NCBI GenBank assembly: GCA_963978895.1
Contig: OZ022240.1
Span: 15,799,217-15,863,216 of the forward strand
From: Erpobdella octoculata
Taxonomy: Eukaryota > Annelida > Clitellata > Hirudinida > Erpobdellidae
Length of the DNA stretch: 64,000 bases
Direction of reading: 5' to 3'
The notes below the pieces were generated by a model. It saw nothing but the letters and a program-made list of their open reading frames with translations. It was not told the origin of the DNA and ran no database searches. The translations under genes were made by a program, and so were the position numbers. Numbering within the stretch: position 1 is the first letter of the stretch; every line of letters starts with the position of its first letter. Below, piece after piece: positions 22,800 through 63,782 of the stretch.

Positions 22800-23030
22800 T
22801 GAATGAATGAATTTATTTATATAGCGCCAGATAAAGTCCATTGAAATAATAAACTTCGAAGAACACGTTATTTACATAGGCATGGGTTACCCCTACATAA
22901 CGCTGAGTTGACGTGAGCACATGTGAGTTAGTTTCTTGCTCAAGCAAATTACGTGCCCGGACCGGAAATTGAACCCGGGTCCTACGACTCTCAAAGCTGG
23001 TATCTATACCACTATACCAACACGTCCACA
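22800..23030 (-). mobile_element. tRNA-derived SINE with LINE-like tail
   Basis: On the minus strand it begins near GTGGACGTGTTGGTATAG, with an A-box-like TGGTATAGTGG and a B-box-like GGGTTCAATTTCC at tRNA-like spacing. Then come CTTGAGCAAG and a 3' end GCGCTATATAAATAAATTC followed by (CATT)n. The tail matches LINE tails at 3413 and 43848, suggesting it borrows that LINE's reverse transcriptase. It cannot form an intact tRNA. Confidence 0.75.
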
Positions 23031-23139
23031 ATATGCTCAAAAACGCAATTTTCTTACAACACACCCATTACTTGATGATAATTTTAAAATCTATAAAAAA
23101 TATATGATATAAGATTTCCAATCAAAAATAAATTTATCA

Positions 23140-23505
23140 TCCCCTCACCAAAAAATCCTGGGACCGCGCCTGGCAAGCAGGAACGGGAAAACGAGCGGGG
23201 ATGGAAACGGGAGCAAGAGAGACAAGCATTAGAAAACCTCTAAAAACCCCGGGCAGCGCCGGTTACCCCACTAGTTGTGAATAAAATTGAGATCCGTCAA
23301 AAAATGACCGGAAACGGAAAAGTGCGACAGAGAACGGGGGAGCGAGCGGGAACGAGAAAGGGGGGAGCGAACGGGAACGGGAAAACGGGAGAGCAAGGAG
23401 GAAAGTAAGACGAAGCGGGAGAGGAAAAGGAAACGATAGCAAGAAAGAAAACAATAACAAACCTTTAAAAACGCCGGGTAACCCCGATAAATAACCATTA
23501 AAAAC
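23140..23505 (-). repeat. Purine-rich dispersed repeat (GGGAACGGGAAAACG)
   Basis: Inverted relative to 56195-56450: CCCCGGGCAGCGCCGGTTACC and GAACGGGAAAACG words match the CCGACGTTGCCCGGGG start and CTCGCTCCCG words there. Two start-like segments (about 23250 and 23480) suggest two overlapping copies. The Arg/Ser/Pro/Phe frames here are compositional artefacts. Confidence 0.55.
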
Positions 23506-25740
23506 GTTCAGTTTCTCTACTTATTTTATTTAATCAAACTAGGCCACAGCATTGCGTGGTAGGGTACAGGATTTGACAGTTTTTAATTTGTTGCAAGTTG
23601 TTTCTTTTAATAGGACTTTGATGCCATATCATTGATGCAGACGTTACTACGTCTAACAAGTAAAGGAAAAAAACGAATTTTTCAAGACAAACTTTTATTT
23701 CAAATACACTCGATTTAGAAATACGAAAGATGTTCAAAGTAAGTTTTTTTTTCAATTGAATCATGTATTGTTATCCAATATAAAGCTATATGCTGAAAGT
23801 TTCAGCTTTCTAGCTAGTCAAAAAGCTGATTAAATTTTACTAGTAAAATTTGCGTGTAGAGAAAGACACACACAAAAAACAGAGGTTGTAACCTAAATAA
23901 AAGTTTGTAATAAAAATATATACTCGCTTTTTATGACAGAGCATTTTATCTTTATTAATTTCTAAAATTTTCTAGAAAAAGATTAAATTTTACTTTTATT
24001 TTAAAAATTGTTTTATCTATGTTTTAGGAAATCAATCCAAAATATAAGAAAAATTGCAAGGTTTTTTCTGTTTTATAAAGTAGCAATTACAAGAAAAAAG
24101 TTTTCATTTAAAATAGTAAAAACTGATTTGAGAAGACCCAAACTTTTCGTTAACAAGGTCGCACGTTTTGTTCTGGTAAGTTATAAAAATTTCAAAATCT
24201 GAAACCATTTTTATTATGTTTATTAACACCCAGAACATCCAATATTTATTTTCTTGGTGTTGCTTTGCTATCTATGTATTTATTATAAGTTTTCGTTGTT
24301 GTGTTTCGTTGGGCCTAATTTATTAGTTCAAATATTCAGAAATAACCGAGGTTCAGTTTCGGGATAATTCTCACACTCTTAAGTTTTGTTTAAATACCCT
24401 CTCTAAGAGAAAGATGTGTTTTAAATAGCATCATATTTGGGACCTGTTTTCTAAAAGAGCACTAGGCGATTTGTGTCGTGCGTCCGTGCGACAGTCGAAC
24501 TCAACATGTTTAAGATTTAAATTTTAAGTGTATTTAAACTTTAAACTTATAAAATTACTATTTGTTTTAAATTGGTTATCTTAATCATTAATGAATTATT
24601 TTTGCTATTTTCCATAAAACACACGCATAATATTTGTCAATTAAATATTAAAATTATTAAATGCAACTGTGGTATTAAACTACCAAAGTAAAACATTTTT
24701 AAAAGTTTTGTGAGGAAGAAATGCTATTTTTTATTGCTACGTTGAGAAAGTATCTGTTGAAGTTAAACAACGATACACAGAGTAACACACTGGTGTCTAT
24801 AAATGAGAAGAATAGTTAAATAATGTTTTCATTTACTCCTTGCACAAATGAGAATAACGGACGTTTTTGAGCTTCTACTTTTATAAGTTGAAATTTTGCT
24901 TTAAAAACTGTTTTTTATTAATTATTTTTAAAGTTTTTTTCTTTTAATCAACTTTTCTAATATTTTTGTATAATATCTTGTTGTTTTATAGCAAAATTAA
25001 TTCATTCTCTTAAAGTGAAAATTACCTTCATATTATTGTGATGTCTTAGTTGGTTCAGTAGTTTAGTTCAATTGGAATTATTTCAAAAAAACATTAAAAA
25101 ACCAGTTGTAAAACAATAGAAAAATATTAGACAAAAACTTTATTACATAAAGCTTAGACTTTAGATTAGGAAGTCGCATTAAAAGGCGAGTTCTGTTGCT
25201 ACGCCCAAGAAAACTGATTCATTTGCAATTTTCATTTTGAAATAAAAAGTCAACAATAGTTTTTTCTAATAAGAAAGTTATAGGCATTCAAAGACAACTT
25301 ACTTTGAATGAATGTTTTATAAAAAATGGATTTTTAAAACTATTACAATGATGTAACCATTAATTTTATTAACTAAGTAAATCTGAAGCTATGCTTTTTT
25401 TAAAGTTTCTTTTGCACCCAGTTTTGTTATGCAGACCAAGTTATTGGTTAGAGATATTTCTGCTAGAGTTATCTGCACATCCCAACTGTTTGACTGACTA
25501 CTTTAGATTCTAGATAGATGGAGTCATGAATGCTCAGACAATAATAAAATAAATCAATTATTTATTGTATAGTTAATGTGTTTAGTCATAGTTACTATAC
25601 AACAGTGTAAATATTTTGTATATATTAAAGTATGGCATACAAACAAACACACACAAAAAAACTTAAGTGAAAAATGAGCTTTTTTTTAAATTTTCCATTC
25701 AATTTCTTAGTATCATTTTTATTGCTCTATTTTTTAAAGA
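23506..25740. other. Region upstream of ILF2, no recognised gene
   Basis: AT-rich DNA with repeat fragments near 23760-23830. Several short open frames (for example 24008-24202) lack splice support or recognisable domains. The ILF2 promoter and untranslated first exon should lie here; no TATA box or initiator can be named with confidence. Confidence 0.4.
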
Positions 25741-25750
25741 TATCACCAAA

Positions 25751-29462
<3,712 letters not shown>

Positions 29463-29541
29463 GTTATTTGTAAACTGTTGCCTATAAAGCTCAAAATGAT
29501 AAAATCTGGTTTTTAATTATTTATGTTGTAATTTGACCAAT

Positions 29542-29547
29542 AATAAA
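29542..29547 (+). promoter_or_regulatory. ILF2 poly(A) signal
   Basis: AATAAA 80 bp after the ILF2 stop codon, in an AT-rich 3' untranslated region. Confidence 0.65.
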
Positions 29548-29904
29548 TATATTTGTTTTGTGAGTTAACTTTTTTTTGAATGTTTGAATTGTGCATTGTT
29601 TGACTGTATGTAATCTTCCGAATGATTAATTTAAAGCGACATCGAATGGTGCTGGCCAGCGTTATAGCCAAATCATCTTGTAGGTCCTATATCTACCTTA
29701 TAACATATTCACCCATTGAGGAAAAGTTTTTTTGGCTATTCCTCTTTTTAATTATTAATATTTAAACTTAACTTATTTGCAGGTGTGGAGCGTTGTCAAA
29801 ATATTCCTTGGCAGCCGTCTTGCGGTGTTATTTCATATGTGTATTTGGTTATAATTTTATTTTTTTATTAAACGCCTCCTGAGGCTGACTGAGCAGTTGA
29901 ACTG

Positions 29905-30117
29905 AATATCGCTGGTGGCAGAGCAGTAGAGCGTTCTCCTATCGATCGTTAGGTCAGCTGTTCGAATCTCACCGGCGTAACTCCCTTGAGCAAGGAGTTC
30001 ACTCAAATTGCTAAAGGGGTAGGCGCCTATAAATAGCTGCCTTTGCAAAGACCCTTTCTTGCCTTTGTGCAAGACTTGTCTTGGAAAAGGCGTGTGCTAA
30101 ATCTTAGTAAAAAAAAG
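29905..30117 (+). mobile_element. tRNA-derived SINE
   Basis: A-box-like GGTGGCAGAGCAGTAGAG and B-box-like TGTTCGAATCTC have tRNA-like spacing. They are followed by CTTGAGCAAGGAGTTCAC and an A-rich end (AGTAAAAAAAAGT). A similar copy lies at 47405. The acceptor stem does not close, so it is not a functional tRNA gene. Confidence 0.7.
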
Positions 30118-30153
30118 TATGAACTTTTTCCTTTGAGAAAAAGTAGAATTATG

Positions 30154-30399
30154 TAGCTCAACGCAAACTCCAAAAGTAAAAAATAAGACTAAAACTTTTC
30201 ATCATATTTCGTTCTAGTTTCCAATCCAGAAAAAGTCGCACCCATCCAGCCACCCTACTGTTTTAAAATGTTCCACTTCCATTTTAAAAGCAGTTGGGTG
30301 GTTTTGGATTGGTGCAACTTTTTCTGAATTGGAAACTAGAACGAAATATGGTTGAAAGTTTTAGTCTCAATTTTTACTTTTGGAGTTTGTGTTGAGCTA
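30154..30399. repeat. Hairpin (MITE-like) between ILF2 and CFAP69
   Basis: TAGCTCAACGCAAACTCCAA at the left pairs with TTGGAGTTTGTGTTGAGCTA at the right. Inner parts also pair (TTTCGTTCTAGTTTCCAA with TTGGAAACTAGAACGAAA). About 245 bp, no ORF. Confidence 0.85.
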
Positions 30400-31262
30400 A
30401 ATACTTAGCCAAACTGTTCAATCAGGTCAAAAAAGAGTCTAATCTATAAACTAAAATTGAACCCACAATTAAATATATCACTAACGTCTTGATGATGCAA
30501 ACTTTCAATTTGTAGACTAGACAGACCAGGGGGGCAATTATGGTACCCTCCCTTAAATTAAATCTACCACTGAAAATATTCAGGAAGCTGTAAAAGTTGG
30601 ACTTTATTTAGAGTGTAAACAATCACAATGTGGCTGTAAATTTAAGTTGGCAGACTGGAAAAAACTGAGCACTAAATAAAATTAAAAACTGATTCTGATA
30701 AAATGACTGCCAACTACAGTTTTGCTTTAAAATAGACTTCCAATCACAAATAATATTTCAATTGCAGTCATGTCTCTTGTTGCAGCACCTATTTTAATTT
30801 CTCCCACATGATTTTTTTGCTGTCTCATCTATACTGCATTAGTCCAAATAAATAATTACTTGTTCTAAAATGCATTTTAAACTGCAAATCATACATGACC
30901 TCTTTTTGCAAATAGACTTAAATGTTCCCTATCAGAAATTCCTGGCTACATGCTTGCACATGCATTGATTGCCTTTTATGTATATTGGATATTTATATTT
31001 TTAATCTGCTTTTAACTCTCCAAACTGAAGGAAGTGAGGTGACATTAAACCTAGTTATTATAATTTAGAGTTTAAAAAACAGATTAATTATTTTTAAGTT
31101 TTGCAACTGCAGGCTTACGGCACTTCTAAAATGCAGATGTCAGTATTTATTAGCACATCCCTGTTACTATTATCAACGACACTAAAAGAAACTTTGATTT
31201 GCGAAGTTTTCCATTGTTTTTGTCTTTTTGCTGTAGATTTGTAGATTCTTATATTAATATAA

Positions 31263-56788
<25,526 letters not shown>

Positions 56789-57001
56789 AGTCCTGTTGGA
56801 TTCTGATTTTCTTCCAAGAAATTTTTCAGTTGTTATTCTGACATGTTTTATTATTAATATCAGATTTGAAATAATAATTGTTTAACTTTGGTACTAAAAT
56901 GCCCAGGAATAATTTTATATCTTGTTTATTGAACTTTTTGTTAATGAGTTATGTCTCTAACCAAATTTATAGCAGGTTATTTTTTAACCTTTAGATATTT
57001 A

Positions 57002-57007
57002 AATAAA
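57002..57007 (+). promoter_or_regulatory. Candidate CFAP69 poly(A) signal
   Basis: AATAAA 214 bp after the proposed stop codon, and the first clear signal downstream of it. Confidence 0.4.
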
Positions 57008-57119
57008 TTTCAATTGAAAAAAAAGAAAAACCTCTAATTTGTATTGTCATTTAATTTACAACAGTGCAACTTAAAATGCTTGTTTCTTAATTCAAAGACT
57101 GCAGTAAGGAAGGTTTGAA

Positions 57120-57780
57120 AAAAGGAGACAGGGAAGTCAATTAGGGGGACAGGGGGAGATCTCCCCCCCTGACTTTTCAGTGGGCCCTCGGCACTAAAGT
57201 CGTCCACACCCAGTTAGGTTGGCCCCCGTCACTTAAGTGGGCCCCCGCCCTTAAGTGGACCTTTCCTAATTTTTAAGTGGCCCTTCCCGGACTTTTCAGT
57301 CGGCCTCACGCATTTAAGGGGGCACTCGGCACTAAAGTGGGCCCCACGCAGTTAAGGGAGACATCAGCACTGAAGTTGGTCCCACGCACTTAAGTGGGTC
57401 CCGCTCTTACGTAAGCCTCTGCACTCGGGGACGTCAATTAGGGAGACAGGGAGGGCGATTGCCCCCTCTGACTTTTCAGTGGGCCCCACGCACTAAGGTG
57501 GGCCCCGCCCTTTAGTGGTCCCTTCGCGCTTAATTGGGCCCTCCTGATTTTTAAGTGTACCTTCCCGTGGGCCCCCGGCACTAAAGTGGAGCCGCCCTCT
57601 TTAGGGGGCATTCGGCACTAAAGTGGGCCCCACGCACTCAAGGGGGCCCCCTGGACTGAAGTTGGACCCCACTCTCAAATGGGCCTTTCCTGATTTTTAA
57701 GTGGTCCTTCCCGGACTTTTCAGTGGGCCCCACGCACCTAAGGGGAACTCCGGCACTGAAGTGGGTCCCACGCATTGATG
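57120..57780. repeat. GC-rich degenerate tandem repeat, GGGCCC..GCACTTAAG units
   Basis: Units of roughly 25-30 bp (GTGGGCCCCACGCACT, CCCGGCACTAAAGTGGG) repeat across 660 bp. A larger duplication also occurs (about 57126-57210 against 57430-57500, both with CAGTGGGCCC after CTGACTTTT). The GC content contrasts sharply with the AT-rich surroundings. The reverse ORFs here are compositional. Confidence 0.75.
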
Positions 57781-57979
57781 ATGTATTCGACGAATATATG
57801 TTCTTTTTGGTGAATAAACACAATGCTCATCCAACTGGATTTTGAGTATGCAAGTCCTAAAAAACATGTCCTGAAGCATGCTTAGTTATCCCAGTACTGG
57901 AGCAATTTTTTGGATCAGCTTAAACTTGTATCAACTTTATCTACACTTTTGTTAACTGAAAAGATTGATGACCCAAACA

Positions 57980-58158
57980 TGGTTAACCATAACCAGCATT
58001 TGGATCCAGTACCTGTGTTTTCTAGAGACTCATAAAAATTGAAAAACCAAAAGTTAAACTTTCATATACCTATAATTATATGACATTTTAACTTGGTGTC
58101 TTAATTTTCATGAGTCTCTAGAAAACCCAAGTACTTGATCCAAATGCTGGTTAACTAT
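57980..58158. repeat. Hairpin between the convergent CFAP69 and PRPF18 3' ends
   Basis: GTTAACCATAACCAGCATTT on the left pairs with AAATGCTGGTTAAC on the right, and TTTTCTAGAGACTCAT pairs with ATGAGTCTCTAGAAAA. The arms are about 65 bp. A MITE-like element with no ORF. Confidence 0.85.
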
Positions 58159-58282
58159 CGTTTCAGATTGTGAAGTTTTAAGTTACATTTGTAGCCTGTA
58201 GCAGTACCTTTAGTCATAAAATTACTTTGATGCAGCTATAGACATCTATTAAGCAAACTGAGTCTTTAAAACTATGATACAG

Positions 58283-58288
58283 TTTATT
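58283..58288 (-). promoter_or_regulatory. PRPF18 poly(A) signal
   Basis: AATAAA on the minus strand (TTTATT on +), 32 nt beyond the PRPF18 stop codon. Confidence 0.65.
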
Positions 58289-58319
58289 GAAAAGTAAAGC
58301 AAAAATTGGAAAAACACAG

Positions 58320-59847
58320 TTAATTGAAGCCATCTTCTGAGGGTGCAATATAATTAATGCTTTTTGAAGGAACAGTTGGAAAATAGAGTTGTGCTTGAGT
58401 CATCAATCTTTTCAAAGCTTGAATATATTTCCTTTGTGTTTCGTCATTTAGCACGTGAGCCACATTTTTGGCAAAGATTTTCTCTCTTCCTGTTCTTGCG
58501 TGAATGCCGACCATGGTAACACCAATGGGCCACGGTGCATTCCCGATTGCCATCTCCAGATAAGCTTCACTGGCTTTGAGATAATCACGAGCAATCAAAA
58601 ACTTAACAATGTCAACTAGGCAAGCAAATATGTCTTCAGATATTGTTTTCTTCTTGAGTTTTTTAAATAACGGTTTGATGTACGAGACGGTCTGAACGTG
58701 GTTTGCACTGGCCAGTTTTCCTTTGAGACTTCTTTTAATAACTTCAGGTCTTTTGTTTAATTCATCTCCCCAAACATTCAGAATGAGTTTTAGAAATTTC
58801 AGCATGACTTCAGCATCCAGAACTTGATCGCCCTTGCCAAAATTCTCGGACATTTTCTAAAAAATAAAAAAAATATACAAAAGAAATGTTAACTCAAACA
58901 TTTTTACAAAAAATTCAAGGGCATGGAATTAAAATAAAGCTTAAAATAATTTAAAGTGAATAAATAACTTACCAGAACTTCTTCATATGTTGTTCCATCA
59001 TGCTTGATTTTGACATCTTCTGCAGTTGCATCCATAAGCTCGTTCATGTAATTTTCATCAACTTTGTCCATGGCATCTTGAAAGTCATTTTTTAAGCCCT
59101 AGAATATTGAAAATTTGAAAAATGTCAAAATTACATATCAAACTAGAAGTAGTATGTCAAAAATGACGGATCTTTTTAAATCTCATTATATATTATTTTT
59201 AGATTGCAGTGCCAACTCTTTAGATCTTTAGGACTAACAGTGTAAAATTGCGTAATAACTTTTATTACACGCCAGCACGCACTAATTTTAGCAACTCAAC
59301 TGCCGCGTTATGTGAAATTGCTAACATATATATATATATATATATATATATAAGTATATATATATATATATATATATATATTAGGGCTTGCGTGCGATTA
59401 AAAATTTTAATCGTGATTAATAACGTGATTAATTGCACAATAAAAGTTTGGTAAAAACGCGTAATCAGTGACCCCAGGTTATGGTTGAGCCGGGGTCAGT
59501 GATTGTGCGCTTTTACCAAAAAAATTCATTGATCTTGTTTTGATATTTGATATTTTTATTTGCCGTAAAAGGGTGCTTAATTTTTAAATGATATTGAAGT
59601 GTTGTCAAACTTCAATGATACTTGAATTCCTTCTAACAATATCTACATATTACTATTTGAGAACCGGGAAATAACGTGAGTAAACATAGAACAAAATATA
59701 GAAGAAATAAAATCCATTATATAATTGGTTAATTTTGATATTTTAGTAAATAAAACTATAGATTAAAAATTTTAATCACGTTAAATTTTTTAACTTGCTT
59801 TAATTTTTTAACGAATTAACGCATTTTTAGCGCGTTAACTTGCAGCC

Positions 59848-59884
<37 letters not shown>

Positions 59885-62152
59885 TTTTAGCTTTTGTTTA
59901 GTTGCTACAATTAATAATAATTGTTTTAATTATAAATTTTGTCTATTTTTTAATTAGTCCATCCAAAGGCAGTGTACAATTGCGTAATAGTGTCATGCGA
60001 AATTGCTAACACACATTCATACCGACATAGGAAATTATGTATGTAGATTAAATTAAATTTCACAAAACATCAAATACAATGAATCAAATAACTAAAATAA
60101 TGCTAATAATTACCTTGTTAATTTCAGGTGCCAGCATTTCAAGTTTTCGAAGTCTTAAGTAAGCTTCATAGTCAGATTCTCCAAACAGCCTGATTGGCTC
60201 CTCCCGTTCTCTGAGTCTTCTAACAACCTAGCAAGAATCAATACAAATTATGGTTAAACACCAGAATACGATTTCATGTTTCTGCATATAATAAATTTGT
60301 TTAAAATGAATATGTTTTAAGAATATTAAAATACCAGAATACAATTTCATGTTTCTGCATATAATACATTTGTTTTTAAATGAATGTGTTTTTAAAATAT
60401 TAAAAAAACCTCTTTCCGGGACAGATTGACTCTTCGTTTTTCTTCTTCCTGATATTCTCCAGAAGATGAGTCTTGGCTGCCTTCATCATGAAGTCCTAAG
60501 ATGACTGCACGCTACAAATAGAATATATCATTTTATGATTGATTCGTGACTAAAAATTTAAATTCAATTTAGTTTTTTCAAAAGATTTGACTACTAAATG
60601 AACTACATAAAAACACACCTCTTGGTTGATTTCAAGTTTTGCTTTCTTGTGATTTTTAAAGTACTCTTCACTTTCTTTTGCAGCAAGATCTCCTCTTTTG
60701 AAATATTTCTTGTTGGTACCCTGATTTGAAAAAAAATTACAAGCTAGTTAAATAAAATAAATAATATAAACATCATACTTTATAAATTTAATAATTTAAA
60801 AAAAGTGAAATGGTTTGGTTTTTCATAAAGAAATTCAAATATTTAAAATAAGTGTTTCAGCTCCATACAATTATATTCTATAGGGACTAAACGAAGTACA
60901 ATTTTTGCCAAAGTCCGACCTTTTCCGAAGAACTTCGGCCGAAGCTGAATAATTGAGCCGACAAAAACTTAACAAACATGCAAAAACACTAAAAAATAGA
61001 ATAAATCAATTATCAGATATAAAAAATAAAAATAATTGAGAGAGTAAACAGAGGTGTCGACGCCAGTCGACGGGTACTCGGTCGATCATACTAGTACATG
61101 TGGTGTGGGTGGAGTTTGAATGACAAATCATTGAACAAGATCAGCTGATGATTAAGTTTGAACGACATGTATGATAGGAAAGACTTCGCGCCAAACCATG
61201 CCAGCCACTTTCTAAAGTAAACAAATACATGATGATGATGACAATTGCAATAGCAAAAACGTGTAGACACCTCTGTTTTGTTTTTTTTATCACACTAAAG
61301 GACATGAATTATTAGTGAATTCAACAAGTTTAAATTTTATGAAAGGTTGTTGTGTAGGAGCCGATTTTATTATTTGGCTTCGGATACGGTTTTAATCCAA
61401 AGTTCAAATGTTTAAACTTTGGACCGAAGAGAAGTTCGTTCAGTCCCTAATATTCTACCTCCATCTGTTTTTTTTTAATAGTTTATAGTCCTTTACACCA
61501 GGTGTTTTAAGACTGTAATGGCTGTATCTTAGAAGCACCTAAGTACATCCTGTCGTGGATCATAATTTGATCTTTTTAACTTTCCACTCCTCCTTTCTCC
61601 AGGCTTGGGACTGGCATGCAAAAGCAAGGCGGAGTTGAACATCTATCTAACAGGTTTTTATATTTTTACTAGCAACTAGCTTTACTCCAATGAAGAAATT
61701 ACTTCTTGGTACAATGAAGGTAATATGATCTCAATTTAAAAATTTAATATCTATTGAATTGTTAAATCTCTGCAAAAATAAGCCAAACACTTAAACTTTA
61801 GGCTTTAACTGTTAAATTTTAACACTAGAAAATTTAATTTTTCATAATTTTCCCAATATAACTCAAAGTTATTTTAAGTTAAGAGGAGAAAAAGATAACT
61901 GGTAAAAATGACAGATGGAAAAAAATCAAAATAATTATCGTTTTGTGATTGCAGCCCTAAATAAGCGCGTTGCGCAAATTCTTACAATTTACATACATAC
62001 ACACCTCTGAAATTATATATGTTTAAAATTTAAAAATTCCGTGCAGTTATTTAAGTTATTATTATATTAGTTATTCAAAAACTTACCAGTAGAGCCGCCT
62101 TGCTTTCCATCTCTTGTTTTTTCCTGGCTATTTCTTGTTTTAGAATATCCAT
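58320..62152 (-). CDS. PRPF18: Pre-mRNA-splicing factor 18
   Basis: A spliceosomal second-step factor, nuclear, acting with SLU7 at 3' splice-site joining. Six exons, all phase 0: 62152-62087, 60720-60619, 60511-60410, 60227-60114, 59098-58973, 58856-58320 (TAA). They give 348 aa, against about 342 in human. The start [20 protein letters not shown] matches the family N-terminus. The second exon has [19 protein letters not shown]. The PRP4/SFM-like motif reads [20 protein letters not shown]. The Prp18 domain in the last exon contains [15 protein letters not shown], the near-invariant [51 protein letters not shown] and a divergent C-terminus. Donors are GTAAGT, GTGTGT, GTTTTT, GTAATT and GTAAGT; the third is weak. 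Introns contain hAT copies, a SINE and TA tracts. Confidence 0.96.
59327..59381. repeat. (TA)n tract bordering a hAT
   Basis: TA repeat in PRPF18 intron 4, continuing at 59853-59878 on the far side of the element between. Confidence 0.85.
59382..59852. mobile_element. Non-autonomous hAT in a TA tract (PRPF18 intron)
   Basis: Starts TAGGGCTTGCGTGCGATTAA and ends CGCGTTAACTTGCAGCCCCTTA-like sequence, imperfect inverted ends of the TAGGGCTGCAAG type known from animal hATs. Subterminal TTAATCGTGATTAA and TTAACGAATTAACGC words repeat. The TSD cannot be distinguished from the TA target. Confidence 0.65.
60881..61449. mobile_element. Non-autonomous hAT in PRPF18 intron 1, TSD ATATTCTA
   Basis: Ends TAGGGACTAAACGAAGTA and TTCGTTCAGTCCCTA are flanked by ATATTCTA at 60873-60880 and 61450-61457. 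Subterminal CTTCGGCCGAAG and TTTGGACCGAAG motifs are present. No ORF of note. Confidence 0.88.
61468..61635 (-). mobile_element. Poly(A) SINE, family A, copy 4
   Basis: A short T-run then the inverted SINE body (GTTTATAGTCCTTTACACCA ... GGCGGAGT), in PRPF18 intron 1, 18 bp from the hAT end. It is more diverged than copies 1-3. Confidence 0.78.
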
Positions 62153-62362
62153 TATAAGACGATCACAAACTTTTTATACACGGTATACGCTTTACTTTAT
62201 AAGTGAGTTTCACAGCAGCAAACTACGAACGTGAGAAGCTTTGTTATTTGTTATTATTATTATTATAAAAACTTTTCAATGTATTTTCGACCATAGATAA
62301 CGGAGTCTAAATACATCTAAGTATCGTTTCCCGTTGATATGAATAAATATATTTATCAATGA

Positions 62363-62519
<157 letters not shown>

Positions 62520-62639
62520 GTCGGGTCGGGTCGAAAACAGGTGGGTCGGGTCACACAAAAAACATGGTAAAAAACAAAAATAGGCTGAGTCGGGTCAGTC
62601 GAAAACACGGGCACGCGCGTCACTTCAACAACGTCATTG

Positions 62640-63360
62640 ACAAGGTTACGTGGGGGGCCGGGGCCCCTCCTTGGCTGCGCCCCTGGCTGTAGGCTATGCC
62701 TAAAAATCCGCCCCTGGTTGAGAAAAGTAAAGTTGAAGCCTGATATGTTTGTGCAGACCTTTTGTAAAGGTGGGCAGGCCCCCTGTGAATTTGGAAAAGT
62801 GGCTCTGGTTACCCCAACACCGGTCATCAGTTTTTTTGGGGGAAATTTAGATTTTTTGACAAATTGATGGGCCCTCAGAACAAGTTACCCCCCACCCCAG
62901 GTTTTGCTGAAATGACATCCCTGCTGCCAGGGGCGTCATTTCAGCAAAACCTTAGGGGGGAAAAAAATTTATAAAATCCACAGATTCCAAAACTTAATTT
63001 TGTAATGCTATATTTTTTTTTAAAAAGAGCGCATAGCCGGGGAGGGGGTAGTCGTAGATGCTTTTCAAAAAATTTATTAAAAAGGCACGCACTTTTTCTC
63101 CAAAAAACTGGGACTGGAGAAAAAACTAAGTTGTACCCAGTGACAGATTTATGAGAGGACCAACATCGTGTTCCCCCGTTAATCAGCTAATTTTGGAAAA
63201 GAAATTTAAGGTTTTCACAAAAATTTTAGTAAAGTACCTACTACAATTGCTTCCCCCAGTCATCAGCTCTGTTTGGTGAAAAATTTAAAAATATGATTTT
63301 TCATGGACTTTGCCCAGGGTGACAAACATTTTAGGAACGCCACTGCAGTTACTGGGTTGT
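62640..63360. repeat. Cluster of DNA-transposon ends
   Basis: Several CAGGGGCG-type termini: reverse CAGGGGCGCAGCCAAGG ending at 62688, a head-to-head pair at about 62890-62965 (left GGTTTTGCTGAAATGACATC, right GTCATTTCAGCAAAACC around CTGCCAGG), and CGCCACTG near 63345. No matching TSD pair was found, so individual elements cannot be delimited. Confidence 0.5.
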
Positions 63361-63782
63361 CTTGACTTAGTTTTTAAATTTGTGTTAATATTGGTGTAAG
63401 CAATCTCTCAAATCCCTGTACAGACCGATTTTTTTAAACCTGACCCGTTATATATTTACAACATCCCAAGCCCGGCCCTGTTCATTTTCATTACCACAAA
63501 AACCTATGGCTCAGCTAAACTGCCTCGATCCATGCTAATTTTGGTCTGGCCCGATCCGTTTGATAACCCTTGTCAGGGGTCGCTCTACCGGACCTCCTGA
63601 CAAGGGTATCCTGCACCCGTTGACCTGTCTAGACTCTCAGTCTAGACAGGAACCTAGACATTAATTCTCAGACATTCTTTTGCGCGTTTTCTGAGGCTCT
63701 ATATATAGCGATTTGAACCCCGCCAGTACAGAGCTATTTAGTATCAGGCAAAGTCCTGCGTGTTTTGTATTTGATTTTTATT

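Noticed and set aside
23263..23498. Arg/Ser/Pro/Phe-rich ORFs as a splicing-type SR protein
   Set aside because: Compositional by-product of GAACGGGAAAACG repeats; no splice or domain support.
29905..30000. Genuine tRNA gene
   Set aside because: A and B boxes are present but the acceptor stem does not pair and a SINE tail follows. The same applies to 22800-23030 and 47405.
62933..63350. A hAT element bounded by CAGGGGCGTCATTTC and GGAACGCCACTG
   Set aside because: The 8 bp outside the two ends differ (CCTGCTGC against CAGTTACT), so the ends may belong to different insertions.
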